17,872 bases of DNA from Candidatus Bipolaricaulota bacterium (GCA_026414955.1 JAOAIA010000026.1:1-17872), one strand, 5' to 3'. Shown: positions 7,261 to 14,130, numbered from the stretch's first letter. Numbers and translations are program-made. Notes: generated from the sequence alone by a model not told the origin.

Positions 7261-7348
7261 AATCACGGGGGGCACGGAGCAGCACGGAAAGCACAGAAAT
7301 GAAAGCCGTTTCCGTGTAATCCGTGGCGCTTCCGTGCTTTCCGTGATT
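7261..7348. repeat. Inverted repeat rich in GCACGGAA units
   Basis: AATCACGG (7261-7268) is the exact reverse complement of 7341-7348. CACGGAAAGCAC (7283-7294) is the exact reverse complement of 7334-7345. Short CCGTG/CACGG units recur throughout (7264, 7283, 7313, 7321, 7332, 7341). The element fills the 98-nt gap between the SCP-2-like and enolase-family genes, where no gene or promoter is visible. It is different in sequence from the other two repeat types in this window. Confidence 0.75.
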
Positions 7349-7753
7349 CTACGCCTGCACCCCTTTCTCCGCCAAGAATTTCTTATACGCCTCAACGGCT
7401 TGCGGCATCGTGCGCGTGAGCTGCATGATGCCGCTCACTTTGCCCTTGGGCTGAATCAGCCTCTTGGTGAACGCCAGCATCGCGTTCTCTTGGCCGGTGT
7501 AGAGCTTGTGAAAGAGATCGGCCGTAAGAGTGAGAGAGGCGCCCTCTTCGCCGCCGGGGTGAGTTTCACAGATCTGCATCCCTTCGCCGCGGGCGTCCAC
7601 CCAGAAGTCAATATCGGGTTGCTTGATGTGAATCCCGATGAGCATCTTGAGCGCCGACCAGCCTTCATATATTTCTTTCACATCCTTGAGACGATTGGCG
7701 AACTCCAGCACAAACTGCTTCGCTTGCTGCGGGTCTTGATATGGAAAGCCCAT
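7349..7753 (-). CDS. SCP-2-like (sterol carrier protein 2 fold) small protein
   Basis: This is a small soluble protein of 134 residues with the sterol-carrier-protein-2 fold, which forms a pocket for lipids or other hydrophobic ligands. Evidence is the overall pattern: an amphipathic N-terminal helix, then beta strands (ALKMLIGIHIKQPDIDFWVDA), the charged GASLTLTADLFHKLYTG segment, and the typical AMLAFTKRLIQPKGKVSG before the last helices. The ATG at 7753 is chosen because AAGGAGG lies 5 nt upstream; the GTG at 7759 overlaps that site. It follows the alcohol dehydrogenase by 15 nt and so is almost certainly co-transcribed. Its presence in an oxidation operon hints that the substrate or an intermediate is hydrophobic, but this is inference. 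No enzymatic residues can be identified. Confidence 0.8.
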   Translation of the reverse strand: MGFPYQDPQQAKQFVLEFANRLKDVKEIYEGWSALKMLIGIHIKQPDIDFWVDARGEGMQICETHPGGEEGASLTLTADLFHKLYTGQENAMLAFTKRLIQPKGKVSGIMQLTRTMPQAVEAYKKFLAEKGVQA

Positions 7754-7768
7754 TGGCACCTCCTTACT

Positions 7769-8890
7769 TTACCAGATCTCCTGCACCAGCTCGCGTAGCT
7801 CTTCGGGACTGGGCTGGCGCGGGTTGAAGAGCACCGAGCCGTCGGCCAGCGCAAGCTCAGTAATTTTGTCTAGATCGCTCTCGCGCACGCCCACATCTCG
7901 CAAGCGCGTCGGCACCCTGACTTCTCTCATCAACTCCTGCACACGCGCGATCCCCTCTTCGGCCGAAGAGACCCCCAGCGCCTGCGCGATCTGCTCATAT
8001 TTGGCCCGTTGCACGTCGAGGTTGAACTCCATCACGGCTGGCAACGCCAAGGCGCAGCACAGCCCATGCGGCAGATCGTAGAGCCCTCCTACAGCGTGCG
8101 CAATCGCGTGCGCCAACCCTACCCAACCGTTGTTAAACGCGATCCCCGCGATCAACGCCGCATACGAGAGACTCGCCCGTGCTCCCATATCTGAGCCGTC
8201 TTTCACAGCGCGAGGCAAGTTCTCAGAGATCAGCGTGATCGCTTGAAGAGCTAACAGATCGCTGATCGGCTGCGCCGAGATCGAAACCAACGTTTCAGTC
8301 GCGTGCGTGAGCGCGTCCAGCCCCGTGTGCGCCGTCACGCTTGGGGGTAGGGTCTTCGTCAGCTCAGGGTCCACGAGAGCGAGCGTCGGAGCCAAGTAAC
8401 GACTGACCAAGGGCAGCTTCTGTTTGCGCTCCGGCACGGTGACCATCGCGATAAACGTCACTTCGCTGCCGGTGCCCGCGGTCGTCGGAATAGCAATGAG
8501 CGGGCCACACGGGCCGGGCACCGCATCGTTGCCCTCGTAGTCTAAGACTGAACCGCCGTGCGTCTTGACGGCATTGAGAGCCTTGGCACTATCTATAACG
8601 CTGCCACCGCCGATGGCGATGAGCGCATCACGCCCTTGAGCAAGAGACAAAGCGCTCTCGATGCACTGCACTGTCGGGTTCGGCAGAATCCCATCGTAGA
8701 CGGCGTAGTCTAGCCCCTCAAGCTGGGCTGTGAGAGCATCGAGCAAGCCAGCTGTGCGCACCCCGCTATCGGTGACAACCAACACAGACTTCCAATGGCG
8801 AGTATCCAACTCCAAGCGCAGATTGCCGAGAGCGCCGACACCGAAGAGAATTCGCGTAGGCAGCTCAAAGCTGAAGAAAGTCTCTTGCAT
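7769..8890 (-). CDS. Iron-containing (group III) alcohol dehydrogenase
   Basis: This is a cytoplasmic NAD(P)-dependent oxidoreductase that interconverts an alcohol and an aldehyde or ketone. The 373-residue protein, a normal length, shows the Rossmann-like nucleotide loop GGGSVIDSAKA (94-104) and PTTAGTGSEVT (135-145). The metal-binding residues are D192 and H196 (GLDALTHATE), H261 (LAHAIAHAVGG, with H265 as the catalytic histidine) and H275 (LPHG), matching D196, H200, H263 and H277 of E. coli FucO. The ATG at 8890 has GAAGGAG six nt upstream. It lies between an aldehyde dehydrogenase and the SCP-2-like gene; the pair would convert an alcohol through an aldehyde to an acid, or run in the reverse direction. 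The exact substrate is unknown, since this family includes propanediol, butanol, lactaldehyde and 4-hydroxybutyrate enzymes. Confidence 0.93.
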   Translation of the reverse strand: MQETFFSFELPTRILFGVGALGNLRLELDTRHWKSVLVVTDSGVRTAGLLDALTAQLEGLDYAVYDGILPNPTVQCIESALSLAQGRDALIAIGGGSVIDSAKALNAVKTHGGSVLDYEGNDAVPGPCGPLIAIPTTAGTGSEVTFIAMVTVPERKQKLPLVSRYLAPTLALVDPELTKTLPPSVTAHTGLDALTHATETLVSISAQPISDLLALQAITLISENLPRAVKDGSDMGARASLSYAALIAGIAFNNGWVGLAHAIAHAVGGLYDLPHGLCCALALPAVMEFNLDVQRAKYEQIAQALGVSSAEEGIARVQELMREVRVPTRLRDVGVRESDLDKITELALADGSVLFNPRQPSPEELRELVQEIW

Positions 8891-8908
8891 TTTGTACTCC
8901 TTCTGTGG

Positions 8909-8971
8909 CCCTCACCCCGCCTAGCGGCACCCCTCTCCCGTCTCAACGGGGAGAGGGGTCAGGGGTGAGGG
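8909..8971. repeat. Hairpin repeat copy 2, between aldehyde and alcohol dehydrogenase genes
   Basis: CCCTCACCCC (8909-8918) pairs perfectly with 8962-8971. ACCCCTCTCCC (8929-8939) pairs perfectly over 11 bp with 8949-8959. The element fills most of the 84-nt gap between the aldehyde dehydrogenase stop and the alcohol dehydrogenase start. Its arms share sequence with copies 1 and 3, and a hairpin here could tune how much readthrough reaches the downstream genes. Confidence 0.82.
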
Positions 8972-8974
8972 CTA

Positions 8975-10441
8975 TCACATAAACCAATCGAAGAAATCCG
9001 GACTCGTGTCGATTTGCACGCTCTTGACTTCGGTGTAGAGCTCGAGCAGGCAGTGCAGCCCTGCCTCGCGTCCAAAGCCGCTCTTCTTCATGCCCCCATA
9101 GGGCACGCCCGCCGGATGCATATTGTAACAATTCACCCAGACTCTGCCGGCCTTCACCCGATGCGCCACTCGTATAGCTCTGCTGATATCTTGCGTAAAA
9201 ATCCCCGCTGCGAGTCCGTACTCGACTGAGTTCGCGATCTGCACCGCTTCGTCTTCGCCGTCAAAAGCGATCACTCCGACGACGGGGCCAAAGACTTCTT
9301 CGCACGCGAGAGCCATCGTCGGCTGCACTTCCGTGAAAACAGTCGGCTCGAAGAAGAAGCCGCGCTCAAACTCTGATCCTTGGGGTTGCTTGCCGCCCAC
9401 AATCAAGCGTGCTCCCTGCTCGTGAGCGAGCTTCACATAGTGCTTGACTTTCTCCAGCTGAGCTTGGGAGTGCAACGTGCCGAACTCGGTCATGGGGTCG
9501 CTGGGATCGCCGATTTTGAGTCGAGAGGCGCGCTCGACGAACGCGTCTAAAAATCTTTGATAGATCGGACGCTCAATCAGTAATCTCGCCCCGGCGGTGC
9601 ACATCTGCCCTTGGGCAAAGAAATTCGCCAAGAGCGCCTGCGCAAGAGTTCTGTCAAAATCACAATCAGCAAAGACGATGAACGGGGCCTTGCCTCCAAG
9701 CTCCAGCGAGACGCGCGTGATATTCGGGGCAGCGAGTTGCATGATCTTCATTCCCGTGGCCGTTGAACCCGTGAATGCGATCTTATTCACTAATGGGTGT
9801 GCGCACAGGGCGCTGCCCACCGTTGCTGGAGTTGGGTCGGTGAGCACGTTGTAGACCCCTGGCGGCAGCCCAACGCTCTCGGTGATCTTTGCAAATTCTA
9901 AAGTCGTCAACGGCGTTGTCGGTGCGGGCTTGATGACGACCGTATTCCCAGCAACCAGCGCCGGGGCGATCTTCAACGCTGCCAGCCATAGCGGGAAATT
10001 CCAGGGCGTGATCGCGGCGACGACCCCTAAGGGTTCGCGTCGCGTGTACGTCAGATACTCTCCCGGAACGGGGATGGTCTCGCCCATAGTCGCCGGGCCG
10101 ATCCCGGCAAAATACTCAAAGAGACTGATCGTTGCGGGGATATCGTGGGCTTGGATCTCTTTAATGGGGCGTCCGGTCTCTTGGCACTCTAACAGCGCAA
10201 GCTCGTCGAAGCGCTCTTTGAGCGCATTGGCGATAGCCCTTAAGAACTCGCCGCGCTCTTCATAAGAGCGCGCAGCCCAATCTGGGAAAGCGTGCGCGGC
10301 GGCGCGCACAGCGCGATCCACATCAGCTTCAATAGCGACAGCACACTCTGCGATGGACTCTTGGGTGGCGGGGTTTCGGACTGGGTAGGTTGAGGGTGTC
10401 TCCTGCCAGTGGCCTCCGATGTATAGACCGTAGCGTTGCAT
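8975..10441 (-). CDS. NAD(P)-dependent aldehyde dehydrogenase
   Basis: This enzyme oxidises an aldehyde to a carboxylic acid in the cytoplasm. The 488-residue protein is typical of the ALDH superfamily. It has Asn148 in TPWNFP, the cofactor loop GSTATG (225-230), general base Glu247 in LELGGK and catalytic Cys281 in GQMCTAGAR. It ends with the conserved PYGGMKKSGFGRE and a C-terminal arm. It resembles betaine-aldehyde and gamma-aminobutyraldehyde-type enzymes, but the substrate cannot be fixed. At the cofactor site the usual KPSE/KPAE is KPAP (171-174), lacking the glutamate that favours NAD, so NADP or mixed use is possible. The ATG at 10441 is chosen for AGGAGG 5 nt upstream; the in-frame ATG at 10519 would place the promoter inside the gene. 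It is the first gene of the minus-strand block. Confidence 0.94.
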   Translation of the reverse strand: MQRYGLYIGGHWQETPSTYPVRNPATQESIAECAVAIEADVDRAVRAAAHAFPDWAARSYEERGEFLRAIANALKERFDELALLECQETGRPIKEIQAHDIPATISLFEYFAGIGPATMGETIPVPGEYLTYTRREPLGVVAAITPWNFPLWLAALKIAPALVAGNTVVIKPAPTTPLTTLEFAKITESVGLPPGVYNVLTDPTPATVGSALCAHPLVNKIAFTGSTATGMKIMQLAAPNITRVSLELGGKAPFIVFADCDFDRTLAQALLANFFAQGQMCTAGARLLIERPIYQRFLDAFVERASRLKIGDPSDPMTEFGTLHSQAQLEKVKHYVKLAHEQGARLIVGGKQPQGSEFERGFFFEPTVFTEVQPTMALACEEVFGPVVGVIAFDGEDEAVQIANSVEYGLAAGIFTQDISRAIRVAHRVKAGRVWVNCYNMHPAGVPYGGMKKSGFGREAGLHCLLELYTEVKSVQIDTSPDFFDWFM

Positions 10442-10490
10442 AGATCCCTCCTGCTGCCCTCGCTGCCCAGCTAGAAGCCATCGCATTGAG

Positions 10491-10519
10491 AGTATACACG
10501 GCTTGTTGAAAGAAGACAA
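10491..10519 (-). promoter_or_regulatory. Promoter of the aldehyde dehydrogenase / transporter operon
   Basis: On the minus strand TTGTCT (10514-10519) and TATACT (10491-10496) are separated by exactly 17 nt, a good sigma70 match (4/6 and 5/6). Transcription would begin near 10484, about 43 nt before the aldehyde dehydrogenase ATG. I saw no clear operator palindrome around it. It could serve the whole block down to livF at 1103. Confidence 0.65.
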
Positions 10520-10543
10520 GCACTGACAAGTAGGAGACTTAAT

Positions 10544-11181
10544 CTAGGGTGTACGGCTCCATCGCGGGCGATAATCCCGCCGATCTAGACACGACTCATA
10601 GAGAGCACGATCTATCGGAATCCAATCGGTCTTCTCAATCCCCCGACGGTTGCGGCTGGTCGGGCTGAGGGGAAAAGCACTCGCCACCTTGATCCAGCGA
10701 TGTTGCTCGCGAGCAATCGCGCGAACCTCTTCGGCGACTTCCGAGAGATCTTGGTCTTGGCTGAAGATCAGAGCCACGTCATACTCGTTGCGGTGAGCAA
10801 GGCGAATGACGTCAATAGCGATGCGCCGTCAATCCCCTTCTCTTCTCCGGCGAGAAACGTGTGCTCGGTGCCATCGGGGAGCCTGACGCACTGATTGCGA
10901 TAGCGGAGCGTCCGCGAGAAGACGTGCACACCTTGCCAGCTCAAAAACCGCAACTTGGCAGCCCAAAACTGATGCCACAAGGGGTCGTCATGGGGATCGG
11001 GAATACCGGTATAGAAGCGCACTTGCTTCAACTGCCAGTTTCTAGGCTGACAGACAGCGCGGGCTAAGCATGCCGGATCATAGTTGGGATATGTATACCC
11101 GAAGGCTTCGCGAGCAGCGTGAAAGAGATTCTGGCCATCAAAGAAGGCTACAGTGCGCTTGATAGTAGGTTCTTTGGGCAT
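10544..11181 (-). pseudogene. NYN/PIN-like nuclease-domain gene broken by a one-base frameshift
   Basis: NYN domains are PIN-like RNA-cleaving domains with clustered acidic residues. The first part (start ATG 11181, MPKEPTIKR) carries the opening strand AFFDGQN with Asp15, then FYTGIP, and continues to EEKGID. There the reading frame runs off into a stop near 10768. Shifting frame by one base restores a perfect continuation, RIAIDVIRLAHRNEYDVALIFSQDQDLSE, including the acidic QDQDL motif, to the TAG at 10544. The lost base lies around 10824-10829, most simply one base missing from an ancestral GACGTGCGC. Joined, the protein would be about 212 residues, with the D15, KGID and DQDL acidic residues all present. 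It may be a recent pseudogene, a sequencing error or a programmed shift; no slippery run is evident. It has its own promoter upstream. Confidence 0.82.
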
Positions 11182-11248
11182 AGTTCTCTGAAAAGATAAC
11201 TCCGCCCGGGCCTTGCGGCGTGTCGAGCGGAGAGCAAGTACCAAATGT

Positions 11249-11277
11249 ATTAAAGCAGATTGAAGGCCGTTTGTCAA
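11249..11277 (-). promoter_or_regulatory. Strong sigma70-type promoter of the NYN gene
   Basis: On the minus strand a perfect TTGACA (11272-11277) is followed after 17 nt by TTTAAT (11249-11254, 5/6). The start would be near 11242, giving a leader of about 60 nt before the NYN ATG at 11181. The leader contains a possible small stem, CTCCGC with GCGGAG. The promoter position argues against the longer open reading frames that cross this region being genes. Confidence 0.68.
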
Positions 11278-11402
11278 GATGCTCGTTACAAACGTTCACT
11301 CTAAGGCGATACTCATTGGCCAGATCTAATGCCTGCATCCCTGGCGGTTCTACTATAGTAATCTGGAGGTCTTGAAAGCAACGGTGTGGAAGCAGCTTTG
11401 CG

Positions 11403-11478
11403 TGGTGGAGCCGAGCGGAGTCGAACCGCCGACCTCCCGCTTGCAAAGCGGGCGCTCTCCCAACTGAGCTACGGCCCC
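11403..11478 (-). tRNA. tRNA-Ala (anticodon TGC)
   Basis: The minus strand folds as a full cloverleaf: acceptor GGGGCCG with CGGCTCC, D stem GCTC/GAGC, anticodon stem CCCGC/GCGGG with loop TTTGCAA (anticodon TGC), and T stem GGCGG with loop TTCGACT. The G3:U70 pair that identifies alanine tRNA is present, and CCA is encoded at the 3' end. It follows tRNA-Ile by 71 nt and is probably co-transcribed with it. The 221 nt between it and the NYN start hold the NYN promoter and no gene that I can support. Confidence 0.97.
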
Positions 11479-11549
11479 GAGGGACAGTTTGACAGTTCTA
11501 AGTTACCAACTTTGAGGGTGTAGGTCAAGTTGAGAAGAGAAGAATAAAT

Positions 11550-11624
11550 TGGTGGGTCTAGGAAGAATCGAACTTCCGACCTCGCGCTTATCAGGCGCGC
11601 GCTCTACCACTGAGCTATAGACCC
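11550..11624 (-). tRNA. tRNA-Ile (anticodon GAT)
   Basis: The minus strand folds as a cloverleaf: acceptor GGGTCTA with TAGACCC, D stem GCTC/GAGC, anticodon stem CGCGC/GCGCG with loop CTGATAA (anticodon GAT), T stem GGAAG/CTTCC with loop TTCGATT, and encoded CCA. It lies just downstream of a strong promoter. With the following tRNA-Ala it forms the pair normally seen in the 16S-23S spacer, but no rRNA sequence is present here. Confidence 0.97.
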
Positions 11625-11637
11625 AGAAGGCACATTT

Positions 11638-11666
11638 ATATTAGCATGGGTCGTCCTAGCTGTCAA
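11638..11666 (-). promoter_or_regulatory. Promoter of the tRNA-Ile/tRNA-Ala pair
   Basis: On the minus strand a perfect TTGACA (11661-11666) is followed after 17 nt by TAATAT (11638-11643). The expected start near 11631 is about 7 nt before mature tRNA-Ile. An overlapping TATAAA three bases downstream of the start of TAATAT is an alternative -10 box. The promoter is arranged back to back with that of the Asp-box protein gene. Confidence 0.68.
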
Positions 11667-11678
11667 GGCCTTTGCTGC

Positions 11679-11707
11679 TTGGCCCACGCCCCAGAAAATT
11701 ATATAAT
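11679..11707 (+). promoter_or_regulatory. Promoter of the Asp-box protein gene
   Basis: TTGGCC (11679-11684) and a perfect TATAAT (11702-11707) are separated by 17 nt. Transcription should begin near 11714. A GGAGG site at 11721-11725 then serves the ATG at 11733. This also rules out the earlier ATG at 11646 as the start. Confidence 0.65.
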
Positions 11708-11732
11708 TGCGATACATCTCGGAGGTGACCCT

Positions 11733-12971
11733 ATGAACTTCAAAATGTTGGGGAAGTGGTCGGTGCTTGGGTTGGTCGTTCTTCTCTGCGCAGGCTGGGG
11801 CAGCCAGGCCCAGCAGACAGCGTGGCAGTCGGTCGTGATCGCTGAGGCCGGGTTCCGATCAGGAGATCTGGTTTATAACTCGGACCTAGCCGTCGCGCCC
11901 GATGGGACAGCCTACGTGGTTTGGGCTGCCCTGCAAGATGGTGCTGAGATATTCTTGAGTGTCGTGCCTCCTGGGGCGTTGCGGCCTGGGGAACCAATTA
12001 ACGTCTCCAAAGGCGTTGGGGGGGACTGGCCCGTTGCACCAGCGGTCTCGCTTGGCGGTGGGCGGCTCTGCGTCGTCTGGCAGGGCTGGGATGATTTCGG
12101 GGGTGATATCTTCATTCGCTGCTCTGACGATGGTGCCCAGACGTGGCTGAGCGATCCCGTCAAAGTCGCCGAGACTGATGCGCCTTCGGGCCAGCATGAG
12201 CTCACCCGAGAATGGGATGGCAACGTCGACGTCTTCGTAGACGCCCAGCAGACCGTCTACGTCACGTGGTTTGAGGATTTTTCAAAGCTTGTCTGGAGCA
12301 AATCTACGGATGGTCGGACGTTCTCGCCGTTCCAGGTGCTGTTGGAGACGTTTGAATTTCTGCGCTGGCCGCAGTGGGCGCAGGGGCCCGATGGCACGCT
12401 CTACTTAGCATATACGCTCGCTCTCAGCTCCGAGGAAGCTGATGTCTACTTCTTTAAGACTGCAGATGGGGGTGTAACCTGGGAGGGGCCAATCCAGGTC
12501 ACCGACAACCCTGGATTCTCCGACGCCCCCGAATGGGCTTTTCTCGATAACACCATCTACAACGTCCACGACGACACCGAGGAAGCCGCCCCCGATAGCG
12601 CCGATATTATGCTGGCAGTCTCCCGCGATGGCGGGCAGACGTGGGGAGAGAGCGTCGTCATCGCTAAAGATGGGGCGTTTCCCTCCATCGCCAGCGACGG
12701 GAAGAATCTCTACGTGAGCTTCTCCAGCATCGTCGGTGCTGAACAAACGGGCTTTATCTGCTCGACCGACGGTGGCCAGACGTGGCAGCGCGATGACATC
12801 CCTAATTCTGGGCCAAACTTCGTGTTCTTGGGCTTGCGCGGCCCAGGGATTGATGCTTCCGAAGTGGCTGTTGCTGTAGACGGTCAAGGGAACGTCTACG
12901 TCGCTTGGGCGCGCGGCAGCTCGGAGCTGCGTCAATCACAGATCGTGCTGGCAAGACGTGCTGGGTGCTGA
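11733..12971 (+). CDS. Secreted Asp-box (BNR/sialidase-fold) repeat protein
   Basis: This is an exported 412-residue protein with a Sec-type signal peptide: Lys4 and Lys8, a hydrophobic core at 10-20, and a likely cut after SQA at 26. It carries five Asp-box motifs of the S-x-D-x-G-x-T-W type at about 131-138 (SDDGAQTW), 191-197 (STDGRTF), 243-250 (TADGGVTW), 297-304 (SRDGGQTW) and 344-351 (STDGGQTW). These mark turns of a beta-propeller as in sialidases and related exo-glycosidases. I do not see the arginine triad and nucleophile arrangement clearly enough to call it a sialidase; many such proteins are non-catalytic or of unknown role. The ATG at 11733 is chosen for GGAGG 7 nt upstream and a promoter just before it. 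It stands alone, converging on prfA, with a hairpin repeat between them. Confidence 0.82.
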   Translation: MNFKMLGKWSVLGLVVLLCAGWGSQAQQTAWQSVVIAEAGFRSGDLVYNSDLAVAPDGTAYVVWAALQDGAEIFLSVVPPGALRPGEPINVSKGVGGDWPVAPAVSLGGGRLCVVWQGWDDFGGDIFIRCSDDGAQTWLSDPVKVAETDAPSGQHELTREWDGNVDVFVDAQQTVYVTWFEDFSKLVWSKSTDGRTFSPFQVLLETFEFLRWPQWAQGPDGTLYLAYTLALSSEEADVYFFKTADGGVTWEGPIQVTDNPGFSDAPEWAFLDNTIYNVHDDTEEAAPDSADIMLAVSRDGGQTWGESVVIAKDGAFPSIASDGKNLYVSFSSIVGAEQTGFICSTDGGQTWQRDDIPNSGPNFVFLGLRGPGIDASEVAVAVDGQGNVYVAWARGSSELRQSQIVLARRAGC

Positions 12972-12980
12972 GAGATTCAA

Positions 12981-13051
12981 GGCCCTCACCCCCGGCCCCT
13001 CTCCCCTAGTCATCTACGGGAGAGGAGTGCCCGCAGGGCGGGGTGAGGGCC
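12981..13051. repeat. Hairpin repeat copy 3, between two converging genes
   Basis: GGCCCTCACCCC (12981-12992) pairs perfectly over 12 bp with 13040-13051. Inside it, CCTCTCCC (12998-13005) pairs with 13018-13025. It lies 9 nt after the Asp-box gene stop and its outer edge overlaps the last base of the prfA stop codon on the other strand. A hairpin that forms from either strand makes it a plausible two-way terminator. There is no U-run on either side, so it would not be a standard intrinsic terminator. Confidence 0.82.
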
Positions 13052-14121
13052 TACTTCTCTAACTCCGCCAACTGCTGCTCGCGATACGCTTTGTCGAGCG
13101 CTGTGAGCAATTCGTCCAGCTCGCCCTCAAGAACGCGATCCAATTGATAGAGCGTCAGATCAATTCGATGGTCGGTAACCCGATTCTGCGGGAAGTTATA
13201 GGTGCGGATCTTCTCGCTGCGCGCGGCTGTCCCCACTTGGATGCGGCGCTGGTGCGTGATCTCTTGCTTCTGTTCGGATTCGTACTTCTCTTGCAGCCGC
13301 GCGCGCAAGAGCTTCATCGCTTTCTCTTTGTTCTTGTGCTGGCTCCGCTCTTCTTGGCAGGTCACGACGATCCCCGTGGGCTTGTGCACTAAGCGCACAG
13401 CCGTAGCGACTTTATTCACGTTCTGCCCGCCGGGGCCACCGGAGCGAAACGCTTCGAATTCTATATCTTCGTCGCGAATCTGAATCCGCACGTCCTCGAC
13501 CTCAGGCAGCACCGCGACGGTCGCGGTGCTCGTGTGAATGCGTCCCGACGCTTCGGTCTCCGGGACGCGCTGGACGCGATGGACGCCGCTCTCGAACTTA
13601 AACTTCCCGAACGCTCCCGGCCCGGTGACCTCAAAGACGATCTGCTTGAACCCGCCCAGGTCCGTCGGGTGTGAGTCGAGCACTTCAATGCGCAGATTGT
13701 GTCCATCAGCGAACTTTTTATACATGCGGAAGAGATCAGCAGCAAAGAGCGCGGACTCCTCCCCGCCAGCCCCAGCGCGAATCTCTATGATCGCATTGCC
13801 CGCATCGCGCGGGTCTTCGGGGACAAGCAAGAGCCGCGCTTCGTCCAAGAGCTGCGCGCGTTCGGCTTCGGCGCGCTGCAACTCCTCATGAGCGAGTGCG
13901 CGTAGATCCCCATCACCATCGAGCAGCTCGCGCGCTTCAGCTATAGTCTGCTCCAAGCGTTTCAGACGCTCATACAGCTCGACGGGGCGCTTCAGTCGGG
14001 CGTACTCCTGCGAGAGCTTTACATAGTGGGCGCTCGTGACAGCATCGGGCTGGCTGAGCTGATGCTCCAGCTCCTCATATCTTCTTCGTAGCTCCGCCAG
14101 ACGATCCACAAGCTTCTCCAT
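13051..14121 (-). CDS. prfA: Peptide chain release factor 1
   Basis: This ribosome-associated factor recognises UAA and UAG stop codons and triggers release of the finished protein. The 356-residue product is the normal RF1 length. It shows the PxT-type stop-codon motif PET (187-189) within HRVQRVPETEASGRIHTS, where RF2 would have SPF. The catalytic GGQ motif (231-233) lies within RSGGPGGQNVNKV, and EKIRTYNFPQNRVTDHRI follows. The N-terminal helical domain is intact. The ATG at 14121 has no Shine-Dalgarno site; a TATAAA box sits only 9 nt upstream, so the message may be almost leaderless. The usual downstream partner prmC (glutamine methyltransferase) is not adjacent. It is divergent from nadB with 72 nt between start codons. 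Confidence 0.97.
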   Translation of the reverse strand: MEKLVDRLAELRRRYEELEHQLSQPDAVTSAHYVKLSQEYARLKRPVELYERLKRLEQTIAEARELLDGDGDLRALAHEELQRAEAERAQLLDEARLLLVPEDPRDAGNAIIEIRAGAGGEESALFAADLFRMYKKFADGHNLRIEVLDSHPTDLGGFKQIVFEVTGPGAFGKFKFESGVHRVQRVPETEASGRIHTSTATVAVLPEVEDVRIQIRDEDIEFEAFRSGGPGGQNVNKVATAVRLVHKPTGIVVTCQEERSQHKNKEKAMKLLRARLQEKYESEQKQEITHQRRIQVGTAARSEKIRTYNFPQNRVTDHRIDLTLYQLDRVLEGELDELLTALDKAYREQQLAELEK

Positions 14122-14130
14122 AACTTTTAT

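Noticed and set aside
10442..10519. Upstream extension of the aldehyde dehydrogenase
   Set aside because: It would include the promoter, and AGGAGG precedes the ATG at 10441.
11138..11446. Minus-strand open frame of 102 codons between the NYN gene and tRNA-Ala
   Set aside because: It overlaps tRNA-Ala, contains a strong promoter for the NYN gene and has no ribosome-binding site or recognisable domain.
11403..11624. Remnant rRNA sequence around the tRNA pair
   Set aside because: Flanking DNA on both sides is accounted for by promoters and protein genes, and I saw no recognisable 16S or 23S end sequence.
4549..13051. Scattered hairpin repeats read as a CRISPR array
   Set aside because: There are only three copies, kilobases apart, without spacers of regular length or cas genes.
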